From: JAGLSB01 sp023135955
GTDB lineage: Bacteria; Bacteroidota; Bacteroidia; Bacteroidales; GCA-2748055
Length of the DNA stretch: 7,477 nucleotides
Direction of reading: 5' to 3'
NCBI GenBank assembly: GCA_030673645.1
Contig: DAOVIO010000185.1
Coordinates: forward strand, 1 to 7,477
This document shows positions 1 through 5,812 of the stretch, one piece after another. The first letter of the stretch is position 1; the number at the start of each line of letters is the position of its first letter. The notes beneath the pieces are model-generated. The model searched no databases. It saw only the letters and a list, made by a program, of their open reading frames with translations, and was not told where the DNA came from. The position numbers were made by a program, and so were the translations under genes.

Positions 1-65
1 ATGCAAGCGTCCGTATTATCTTATAATCAAAAATAATTCTAAAATATTTACTACTTTTAATCATT

Positions 66-81
66 GGTGTCCGGTTAAAAA
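66..81 (+). repeat. Left inverted repeat
   Basis: GGTGTCCGGTTAAAAA, the inverted partner of 321-335. It differs from the partner by one extra T in the GGTTAAAAA part. Confidence 0.65.
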
Positions 82-178
82 TATACACTTCAGTTATATC
101 CTACTATTTATGCTTATTATCGTTAAGATCTATATTTCACCCTTATTTTTTATGTCCTTATGCCGGACAGGCATTTCA

Positions 179-196
179 TCCCGATGTACATCGGGA
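179..196. repeat. 18-bp perfect palindrome
   Basis: TCCCGATGTACATCGGGA is fully self-complementary. It sits inside the inverted-repeat-bounded segment, just downstream of a smaller hairpin (160-174, ATGCC-GGACA-GGCAT). There is no T-run directly after it on the + strand. Reading the - strand, the T-rich stretch at 201-207 (AAAAAAA on +) lies before the palindrome rather than after it, so it is not a classic terminator in either direction. It is more likely a dispersed intergenic repeat unit or a protein-binding palindrome. Confidence 0.6.
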
Positions 197-320
197 CGAA
201 ACAAAAAAATCAAGCCAAAATAATCACCGGCCTTTACCCACATGACCTGCGGGCACGCGGCAATTTTGGCAGGCCATCGCACTTTATACTATAACCTAAT
301 TTATAATTGATGATATTCCA

Positions 321-335
321 TTTTTACCGGACACC
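321..335 (-). repeat. Right inverted repeat
   Basis: TTTTTACCGGACACC, the inverted partner of 66-81. A 15-base match with a single indel at this spacing in AT-rich DNA is unlikely to be chance. Confidence 0.65.
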
Positions 336-402
336 AGAGACGTTTAATATATTAATTTAAAAAATCGGGAACCTGAATATAACTTGAACATTAGCTTAAT
401 TT

Positions 403-1836
403 ATGACTTTAAAAAAAACCTACATACTCCTCTTAGCTTTATTCTTAATTATATGTTGTAAGAATGATAATAATGAAGCTTTAACAAAGAATTTGACAAT
501 ATTTTTTGTTAACGACCAACATGGGCAAATAGATAATTTTTCAAAAGTTAAACATATAATTGACAAGGAAAGGCAGGAAGCAAATGTTATTGTTGCCTGT
601 GGAGGAGATCTATTTTCAGGAAATCCCGTTGTTGATAATTATGAAGAAAAGGGATATCCCATGATTGATATTATGAATGAAGTGGGATTTGACATCTCAG
701 CTATTGGAAATCATGAATTTGATTATGGTGAAAGCATCTTAGCAGAAAGGATAGAACAAGCCAACTTTGATTGGCTTTGCGCTAATGCAGACATGGGAAA
801 TACAAACATTACTCAACCCTATAGTTATAAAACCCTGAGCATTGGCGAGCTAAAAGTAACTTTTTTAGGACTGATTGAAACCAATGGTAGCCTAAGCGCT
901 ACAATACCTTCTACTCATCCTTATAAAATTCAAGATGTAATTTTTGAAAGGCCCGAAAATGTAGTGTCTCAATACTCCAATATTAAAGATCAGGAAGGTT
1001 CTGATTTATATATTGCTCTGACGCATCTTGGACATAATGGACGTGTGGGAGAATTAGGAGACTTTCAACTGGCGCAACAATTCCCCTATTTTGATTTAAT
1101 TATTGGAGCTCATAGCCATCGGGTTATAGATACAATCGTAAACAATATTCCAATATTCCAAGCTGGCAGCAATTTAAAGTATTTAGGTAAAATTGAATTA
1201 AAAGTGAAAAACGAAAAAGTAGAAGGATTAAATTATGAACTAATAAACTTGAGTACTTATCCTGATTACGACACAGAACTACAAGACGATATTGATGAAT
1301 ACAATAATATTATGGCTGAAGTATTGAATGAAGTTATCGGTTTCTCACAAAGCTATCATGCCTCATATCAGGTCGGCTGTTTCTATGCAGATGCCTTAAG
1401 AGAAAGATTAGGGGTAGATGTTACATTTCAAAATTCTGGCGGAGTTCGTTCAGATCTTGACCAAGGTGATATTACTGTCGGAGAAATCTATGAAATCGAT
1501 CCTTTTAATAATGGTACAATGATTTTCAATATGCCGGTTTCTGAAATAAAGAATTTTTTAATAGGAACGCAATCCGGGTATTTCTATTCGGGAATACAAA
1601 TCGAACAAATTGGTAGCAATATTATGTTTAGTTACCCAAATGGTAATGTAATAGATGATACTTCTTTTTTAACAGTTGGAATTAATGATTATATCCCGGC
1701 TGTCAATGATAGTTATTTCCCAACAAATGGGAATATTCAATCTTTCACTACTGCTGAAGCACTTATGTTTTATTTATTAAATATAAACAACGTGGTGAAT
1801 TACCCAATTTGTGACCATTATTTTAGATATCAGTAA
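403..1836 (+). CDS. Secreted 5'-nucleotidase/metallophosphatase-family lipoprotein (UshA-like)
   Basis: Predicted phosphoesterase that hydrolyses nucleotides or related phosphate esters outside the cytoplasm. Residues 1-17 form a lipoprotein-type signal (KK then a hydrophobic run), ending at C18/C19 followed by the polar KNDNNE; the lipobox is not canonical. The metallophosphatase domain covers about 30-285: D38-x-H40, GGD (D69), GNHEFD (N103, H104), TH-L-G-H (H208) and GAHSH (H237, H239), the two-metal ligand set of the UshA family. The C-terminal nucleotide-binding domain (about 305-460) shows NSGGVRSD (345-351, with R349) and DPFNN (366-370). These correspond to UshA's substrate-binding arginine and to the aromatic/Asn pair that stacks the base. 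Length 477 is within the family range. The usual ESxxGxL-type entry to the second domain is replaced by YQVGCFYADAL. No Shine-Dalgarno precedes ATG 403, which is normal for this phylum. The exact substrate cannot be read from sequence. Confidence 0.9.
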   Translation: MTLKKTYILLLALFLIICCKNDNNEALTKNLTIFFVNDQHGQIDNFSKVKHIIDKERQEANVIVACGGDLFSGNPVVDNYEEKGYPMIDIMNEVGFDISAIGNHEFDYGESILAERIEQANFDWLCANADMGNTNITQPYSYKTLSIGELKVTFLGLIETNGSLSATIPSTHPYKIQDVIFERPENVVSQYSNIKDQEGSDLYIALTHLGHNGRVGELGDFQLAQQFPYFDLIIGAHSHRVIDTIVNNIPIFQAGSNLKYLGKIELKVKNEKVEGLNYELINLSTYPDYDTELQDDIDEYNNIMAEVLNEVIGFSQSYHASYQVGCFYADALRERLGVDVTFQNSGGVRSDLDQGDITVGEIYEIDPFNNGTMIFNMPVSEIKNFLIGTQSGYFYSGIQIEQIGSNIMFSYPNGNVIDDTSFLTVGINDYIPAVNDSYFPTNGNIQSFTTAEALMFYLLNINNVVNYPICDHYFRYQ

Positions 1837-1856
1837 AATATATAGCTAGCGCTCAA

Positions 1857-1879
1857 TATATGTCATTGGGCAACATATA
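1857..1879. other. Hairpin downstream of the nucleotidase gene
   Basis: TATATGT (1857-1863) pairs exactly with ACATATA (1873-1879) around a 9-base loop. It lies 20 bases past the nucleotidase stop codon. The stem is AT-rich and no T-run follows, so a terminator role is only possible, not shown. Confidence 0.25.
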
Positions 1880-1904
1880 ATCAATTGGTTCCAAAAACAA
1901 CAGC

Positions 1905-2114
1905 ATGAAACATTTTACAACTTTAATATTCTTTATCATAGCTTTTGAGCTTGGATGGAGTCAGGATAGTATGTTTGAATATGAAAAGATTCCTGGTGCC
2001 AGCCAGTAAAATTAAAAGAGTATATAAATATTGAATAGTATGTTTTCTAACGGCACCTCAATTTATCTTGATAATACAGCGTGGTATGCTACCCGAGGCG
2101 TTCGAGCTTTTTAA
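1905..2114 (+). pseudogene. Remnant of a secreted-protein gene (signal peptide plus C-terminal tail)
   Basis: ATG at 1905 opens a 34-codon frame whose first 19 residues are a good signal peptide (MKHFTTLIFFIIAFELGWS, then QDS), followed by FEYEKIPGASQ and a stop at 2007-2009. Two more in-frame stops follow (2013-2015 and 2025-2027). In the same frame, codons from 2040 to the stop at 2112-2114 read FSNG near the start and end in TRGVRAF. That tail resembles the end of DUF1566/Lcl C-terminal domains (typically FSNG... then ...VRAVRAF), and the YEKIPG part resembles the start of formylglycine-enzyme-like secreted proteins. I infer an ancestral exported protein that lost its middle by deletion and then gathered stops. 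Family assignment rests on very short matches. A real 34-residue peptide cannot be excluded. Confidence 0.45.
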
Positions 2115-2160
2115 CTATTGAAAAACTAATCATTATCTTTATTGGGAAAAATAACTCAAA

Positions 2161-3285
2161 ATGATTTGGATTTCTATTGCTGGCGTAATTGGCTTTATAA
2201 TAATTTTTATATCACTTTTTTTAAATCTTAGTCATCAGTTTGGAAAGAGTCCCACCAAACAACAGAAAATAGAGTATGCCAAATCCGGGCATTACGAGAA
2301 AGGGAAATTTATTAATCAGAACCCAACACTTATGGACATACATCCATGGGAATTGATTAAGGAAATGCTGACTAAGTCGAGTAATAGAAAACCCAAAAAG
2401 GACATTTTAGTTGAGAAAATAGACTTCTCAGCTCTTGAGAATCATAAGGCAGATATAACCAGGCTTATATGGTTTGGTCATTCTTCATTCCTGTTAGAAA
2501 TGGAGGGTATGAAAATCCTAATTGACCCAATGTTTGGAGAATCACCCTCCCCTCTTTCATTTGTTGGATCTAAACGCTACTCAAAAGAGTTGCCTATTGA
2601 AATAGAAGATCTGCCATTTATAGATGCAATTATATTATCTCACGATCATTATGACCATCTGGATTATGAATCAATCCAAAGATTAAAAGAAAAAACAGGA
2701 CAATATTATACTCCAATAGGTGTTGCTAACCATTTAGTAAGATGGGGAATAGCCTCAGAAAAAATTAACGAATTAAATTGGTGGGAAAATATTGTATTTA
2801 ATGGATTGAATCTGGTATGCACTCCTTCCCGACATTTTTCAGGTAGAGGACTATTTGACCGTGCAAGTACTCTCTGGTGTTCCTGGGTAATTAAAGGGAA
2901 AAAAGACAATATCTTTTTTAGTGGAGATAGCGGATATGATACACATTTTAAAGAAATAGGAGATAAATATGGTCCTTTTGACATCACATTAATGGAATGT
3001 GGTCAATACCACGAAAATTGGAAACTTTTCCACATGATGCCTGAAGAAACAGCACAGGCATCTGTTGACTTAAGAAGTAAGCTGGTTCTACCAATACACT
3101 GGGGAGCTTTTACCCTGGCATTACACGATTGGACTGACTCAATTGTAAGAATGACAAAGAAAGCAAATGAATTAAATTTGCCTGTAACTACACCAAATAT
3201 TGGAGAACCAGTAATACTTGGTAATACTACTTTTCCAACAGAGAAATGGTGGACAAATTATATATTGTTAAATAAAAAAGATTAG
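2161..3285 (+). CDS. Membrane-anchored metallo-beta-lactamase-fold hydrolase, NAPE-PLD/RomA-like
   Basis: Zinc-dependent hydrolase of the family containing animal N-acylphosphatidylethanolamine phospholipase D and bacterial RomA/UlaG-like proteins. Residues 3-22 form one hydrophobic helix, probably a membrane anchor. The fold begins near 101 with RLIWFGHSSFLLE and ILIDPMFG. Zinc ligands are H161-x-H163-x-D165-H166 (motif HDHYDH), H225 in SRHFSGRG, D256 in SGDSGYD and H313 in PIHWGAF. The H225-D256 spacing equals that between H253 and D284 of human NAPE-PLD, as I recall them. Length 374 is normal for the family and no ligand is missing. NAPE-PLD homologues cleave phosphodiester bonds in membrane lipids, but the substrate here is unknown; RNA, lactone or other esters are also possible in this superfamily. 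ATG 2161 is preceded by A-rich sequence without Shine-Dalgarno. Only 48 bases separate it from the next gene and no terminator is visible, so they may be co-transcribed. Confidence 0.88.
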   Translation: MIWISIAGVIGFIIIFISLFLNLSHQFGKSPTKQQKIEYAKSGHYEKGKFINQNPTLMDIHPWELIKEMLTKSSNRKPKKDILVEKIDFSALENHKADITRLIWFGHSSFLLEMEGMKILIDPMFGESPSPLSFVGSKRYSKELPIEIEDLPFIDAIILSHDHYDHLDYESIQRLKEKTGQYYTPIGVANHLVRWGIASEKINELNWWENIVFNGLNLVCTPSRHFSGRGLFDRASTLWCSWVIKGKKDNIFFSGDSGYDTHFKEIGDKYGPFDITLMECGQYHENWKLFHMMPEETAQASVDLRSKLVLPIHWGAFTLALHDWTDSIVRMTKKANELNLPVTTPNIGEPVILGNTTFPTEKWWTNYILLNKKD

Positions 3286-3333
3286 AATTATACAATTAAT
3301 GTTTTCATCGAGATTGACTAAAACAATACTGGC

Positions 3334-4575
3334 ATGACAAAAATCAAGAAAATCTTTAATTCTCTATTACCTGGAATTTTTTTATTTGGATTTACCGTAG
3401 GAACAGGCAGTGTTACAGCTATGGCAAAAGCAGGGGCCGACTATGGAATGTCTTTGCTTTGGACCATATTTTTGTCTTGTCTCATCACTTTCATATTGAT
3501 AAATTTATTCGGGAAATACACTTTGGTAACCGGTGAAACTGCTATTGCCTCTATTAAAAAGCATATTCATCCTGCAGTAGCAATATTTTTTGTTGTAACG
3601 CTTACAGCCCATGTTTGTGGAAGCGTAATCGGTGTAATGGGCATAATCTCAGACGTATGTTTCAAGTGGTCTGAAAATTATATTGATGGTGGAATAGCCC
3701 CTATATATTTTTCCATATTCTTTATCGCTTTAGTTTACCTTATATTTCTTTTAGGAAAAACAGAGCTTTTCAAAAATATTCTTGCAGTTTTTGTTGGTAT
3801 TATGGCTATTAGTTTTTTGATAAATTTTCTGATTCTTACACCTCCTTTAATAGAAATTGCAAAGGGTATGATACCAAGAGTACCCAATACCGGGCCAAAT
3901 GAAAGTGCTTTTTTGGTTATGGCATCTATGGTAGGAACAACAGTTTTTTCCGGTTTATTCATTTTAAGAACAACTTTAGTTAAGGAAGCCGGATGGACAT
4001 TAGCTGATCTGAAAACTCAGAAAAGAGATGCTTTGTTTTCAGGATTTATGATGTTTGTTGTGAGTGCTTCAGTTATGGCAGCTGCAGCTGGAACCCTTAA
4101 TATCCAAGGCATCACCTTACAGAATGTATCTGAAATGATTAATATCCTGAGACCTCTTGCAGGGTCTTTTGCGGTTGCTATTTTCGCAATCGGACTAATA
4201 GCCGCAGGGGTCTCATCACAATTCCCAAACGTGGCTTTATTGCCATGGCTTTTGAATGATTATCATCAAAGGAAGCCTGACATGACAAGGACAAGTTATA
4301 GATTAATAGTGTTGGTTATTTCACTCCTTGGTTTGATCGTTCCCATTTTGGATGCAAATCCAATAGCAGTAATGATCACTTCACAGGCTTTTGGAGCCCT
4401 GGTCCTTCCGGTAACCGTTGCCTGTATCCTATATCTGGGGAATAAATCTTTATTAATGAAAAAGCATAAGTTCTCTGTAGGTTTGAATATTATACTTGTA
4501 GCCATATTTATCTTTGCCGCAATTATGAGTTATATGAGTTATACAGGAATATTCGCCACCCTTAAATCTCTATAA
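3334..4575 (+). CDS. Nramp-superfamily permease lacking canonical metal-binding residues
   Basis: Integral membrane transporter with about 11 hydrophobic helices (roughly 11-28, 39-60, 80-102, 122-140, 146-170, 191-211, 233-255, 271-292, 321-338, 346-367, 380-405). The N-terminus aligns without gaps to the Nramp TM1 region: LPG (12-14), then AGADYG...LLW (33-43). The canonical DPGN is GTGS here (23-26), so the metal-binding Asp and Asn are Gly and Ser. In TM6 the Nramp motif VGATxMPHNLYLHS is VGTTVFSGLFILRT (200-213), so Met and His of MPH become F205 and G207. Length 413 is normal. The fold assignment is confident, but transport of Mn/Fe-like divalent metals is doubtful, because the ligands that define it are gone. 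The substrate may be another ion or a small organic solute. The gene follows the hydrolase by 48 bases and precedes the YdeI-like gene by 84 bases, all on the same strand. Confidence 0.85.
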   Translation: MTKIKKIFNSLLPGIFLFGFTVGTGSVTAMAKAGADYGMSLLWTIFLSCLITFILINLFGKYTLVTGETAIASIKKHIHPAVAIFFVVTLTAHVCGSVIGVMGIISDVCFKWSENYIDGGIAPIYFSIFFIALVYLIFLLGKTELFKNILAVFVGIMAISFLINFLILTPPLIEIAKGMIPRVPNTGPNESAFLVMASMVGTTVFSGLFILRTTLVKEAGWTLADLKTQKRDALFSGFMMFVVSASVMAAAAGTLNIQGITLQNVSEMINILRPLAGSFAVAIFAIGLIAAGVSSQFPNVALLPWLLNDYHQRKPDMTRTSYRLIVLVISLLGLIVPILDANPIAVMITSQAFGALVLPVTVACILYLGNKSLLMKKHKFSVGLNIILVAIFIFAAIMSYMSYTGIFATLKSL

Positions 4576-4659
4576 GACCCATTTAAGAAATCTGGATTTA
4601 ATTACAAGACTGGAATTGACATATGCATGGAGATTTTGTAAATAAAGCATAAAACCTTA

Positions 4660-5250
4660 ATGAAAGAGCTTGAGGAAATATATTTCAAAAGTCAGAAATC
4701 TTATCGAAATTGGCTGCAAAGGAATCATGATAATAGTCCCGGTATTTGGATTATATTCTATAAAAAGCATGTAAATATAGAATGTATGAAATATAATGAG
4801 GCTCTGGAAGAAGCACTTTGCTTCGGGTGGATTGATAGTATTATAAGAAAAATTGACGAAGACCGCTATGTAAGAAAATTTTCTCCTAGAAAGAATACCA
4901 AAAATTGGTCGGACATAAACAAGAAGTTAGTGATTGCCTTAATAGGAAATGGTAAAATGACTGAAGAAGGTTTAAAAAAAATTGACATTTACTTAAAAAC
5001 AGGAAAAGTTGAATGGGAAAGTCAGGAAACAAAAGAACAGAAGACAACAGAGTTCCATATTCCTGATTTTATAATAGAGGAATTTACCAGAAATGAACCT
5101 GCCCTAATAAATTTCAATAACCTTTCCCAAACTAATAAACGACATTACATTCTTTGGATTACTACTGCAAAAAAAGAAGTCACAATTAATAAAAGGTTGA
5201 AAGAATCGGTTGAACTATTAAAAGAAAATAAAAAATTAGGACTGAAATAA
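4660..5250 (+). CDS. YdeI/OmpD-associated family protein
   Basis: A 196-residue soluble protein with no signal peptide or membrane helix. Family hallmarks are EALCFGWIDS (51-60), the FSPRKNTKNWSDIN stretch (74-87), and a C-terminal WITTAKKEVTINKRL segment (166-180) matching the family's usual WI-x-x-AK-x-x-x-T-x-x-x-R ending. Length is typical (about 190-200). In enterobacteria the family was linked to OmpD-related phenotypes and bacteriocin/peptide protection. Its biochemical activity is not established, so function here is left open. ATG 4660 is the natural start, following an A/T-rich leader without Shine-Dalgarno. It lies 84 bases after the permease with no clear terminator or promoter between, so it may be the last gene of a three-gene unit. 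Confidence 0.85.
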   Translation: MKELEEIYFKSQKSYRNWLQRNHDNSPGIWIIFYKKHVNIECMKYNEALEEALCFGWIDSIIRKIDEDRYVRKFSPRKNTKNWSDINKKLVIALIGNGKMTEEGLKKIDIYLKTGKVEWESQETKEQKTTEFHIPDFIIEEFTRNEPALINFNNLSQTNKRHYILWITTAKKEVTINKRLKESVELLKENKKLGLK

Positions 5251-5443
5251 ATAGGGTAATAATGCCCATCTAGTATAGTTCATTGCCCATTAAATATCCC
5301 AATGAAATAATTCCCTAAAAAAAAGTATATTTATATGGAACTTACAAGCAATTAGTGAAGTACGATACAATACCCGGCCTTAGACAAAATAATATTGAAG
5401 TATGGAATATTGAATACATAAACTAACATCAAAACTAATTATC

Positions 5444-5503
5444 ATGAAAATGAAGTTTTTAGTAATTATCCTGACAATCCTTGGAACAATTACAATGTCA
5501 TAG
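5444..5503 (+). pseudogene. Signal-peptide stub of a broken secreted-protein gene
   Basis: ATG 5444 encodes 19 residues (MKMKFLVIILTILGTITMS) and then TAG. The peptide has a basic start, a hydrophobic core and a small residue at the expected cleavage zone, as if only the signal peptide of an exported protein were left. Another frame overlaps the stub and reads NVIEVDGAAADF... to ...PATMINQ with its stop at 5581-5583, so a frameshift or deletion after the signal peptide is plausible. The family cannot be recognised. A chance short frame is the alternative. Confidence 0.35.
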
Positions 5504-5593
5504 AGGTTGATGGGGCTGCCGCTGATTTCGTGTTACCACTTTATATTACTGGAACCATACCGGCTACAATGATTAATCAATAAATAACTGGTT

Positions 5594-5742
5594 CTGGTTG
5601 CTACTATATAACATGATACTGTTATTTTCAATTTAAAATTGCGGCTTTTTTGCCCGCACACTGGACTGGTTGCTGGTTGCTGGGCGCCACCCTGAGCCTG
5701 CGGTTCCTAAGCTAGCCGAAGAGCCGAGGGGTACTGGTTGCT
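5594..5742. repeat. Four CTGGTTGCT direct repeats around a GC-rich block
   Basis: CTGGTTGCT occurs at 5594-5602, 5666-5674, 5673-5681 (overlapping the previous copy) and 5734-5742. Between the last two copies lies a GC-rich stretch (5682-5732) beginning GGCGCCACCCTGAGCCTG. Its CACCCTGAGCCTG word resembles a dispersed intergenic repeat I associate with Bacteroidota genomes (recollection only). No coding frame fits. Confidence 0.5.
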
Positions 5743-5788
5743 AAATGCTAACAGCTAACAGCTAACAACTAACAACTAACAACTAATC
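5740..5788. repeat. Heptamer tandem repeat, about seven copies
   Basis: Consecutive 7-base units read GCTAAAT, GCTAACA three times, ACTAACA twice, then ACTAATC. The block drifts from GCTAACA to ACTAACA units. It ends 21 bases before the start codon of the U32 gene, so copy-number change could alter that gene's leader. On the - strand it reads as TTAGTTG/TTAGCTG units. Confidence 0.85.
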
Positions 5789-5809
5789 TTCCTTAAGATA
5801 TTCTAAAAA

Positions 5810-5812
5810 TTG
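5810..5812 (+). promoter_or_regulatory. TTG start codon of the U32 gene
   Basis: TAA-AAA-TTG at 5804-5812 puts an in-frame stop one codon before TTG, and no ATG or GTG lies between that stop and the conserved IELLAPGG. Translation must begin at TTG 5810 unless the 5' end is damaged. No Shine-Dalgarno is visible; the leader is A/T-rich. Confidence 0.75.

Larger units (their letters stand above)
66..335. mobile_element. Short element bounded by inverted repeats (MITE-like or IS remnant)
   Basis: The left edge reads GGTGTCCGGTTAAAAA (66-81). The right edge, read on the opposite strand, is GGTGTCCGGTAAAAA (335-321), so the two ends match over 15 bases with one T inserted. One further base outside each copy (T65/A336) also pairs. 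The 270-bp interior has no transposase-length frame, which fits a miniature inverted-repeat element or an insertion sequence that lost its transposase. No clean target-site duplication is seen: TTTAAT occurs near both outer flanks but does not abut the repeats. The word resembles ends I associate with Bacteroidota transposons, but that is recollection, not a match I could run. Confidence 0.45.
1..402. other. Gene-free left region with repeat-like DNA
   Basis: No gene is supported in these 402 bases. The outer parts are very AT-rich, while about 155-275 is distinctly richer in G+C and contains hairpin-forming words (160-174 and 179-196). Most of the stretch lies between two inverted copies of a 15-16 bp word. 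A + strand frame is open from base 2 to a stop at 221-223 and a short - strand frame spans 130-243, but both run through repeat-like sequence and show no recognisable domain. The leader of the next gene (336-402) is A/T-rich and has no clear Bacteroidota -7 box (TAnnTTTG); the nearest look-alike, TAACTTGA at 380-387, is too weak to call. Confidence 0.6.
1837..2160. other. Intergenic region with a decayed secreted-protein gene
   Basis: 324 bases between the nucleotidase and hydrolase genes. It contains an AT-rich hairpin (1857-1879) and the remnants of a gene (1905-2114). The remaining 46 bases before 2161 form the A/T-rich leader of the next gene. TATCTTTA at 2134-2141 resembles a Bacteroidota -7 box, but its last base is wrong and the only upstream TTG is too close. 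Confidence 0.6.
5251..5809. other. Long intergenic region with decayed coding sequence and repeats
   Basis: 559 bases without a convincing gene. A 7-bp stem (5279-5285 with 5300-5306) follows the YdeI-like gene but has no T-run. Bases 5319-5426 form a 35-codon open frame without a start codon, reading KYDTIPGLRQ and IEVWNIEYIN before its stop; it could be a gene fragment but matches nothing I recognise. A signal-peptide stub follows (5444-5503). From about 5594 the sequence becomes repetitive and locally GC-rich: repeated CTGGTTGCT words, a block at 5682-5732, and a heptamer array just before the next gene. The T-rich GCGGCTTTTTT at 5641-5651 follows the short palindrome CAATTTAAAATTG (5629-5641), so a weak terminator there is possible. 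Confidence 0.6.

Noticed and set aside
1..36. ATG at base 1 with an 11-codon frame
   Set aside because: Too short, no signal or conservation, and the window edge is arbitrary.
2118..2141. Possible Bacteroidota promoter (TTG 2118-2120 with TATCTTTA 2134-2141)
   Set aside because: The -7 box ends in A instead of G, and the 13-base gap is shorter than the usual 19-21.
2706..2987. Minus-strand open frame of 93 codons
   Set aside because: It lies wholly inside the metallo-beta-lactamase-fold gene, opposite conserved zinc-ligand sequence, and its product shows no domain.
3735..3962. Minus-strand open frame of 75 codons
   Set aside because: It is antisense to the permease gene and is a by-product of its hydrophobic codons.
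4296..4505. Minus-strand open frame of 69 codons
   Set aside because: It is antisense to the C-terminal helices of the permease; no independent support.
5279..5306. Stem TTCATTG/CAATGAA after the YdeI-like gene as a terminator
   Set aside because: The stem is short and AT-rich, the loop is 14 bases and no T-run follows.
5506..5583. Independent small gene after the 5444 signal-peptide stub
   Set aside because: The frame has no plausible start of its own, overlaps the stub in another frame and ends after a few dozen codons; it is better described as part of the decayed region.
5740..5788. CRISPR-like array
   Set aside because: The units are contiguous 7-mers with no spacers, so this is a simple tandem repeat.
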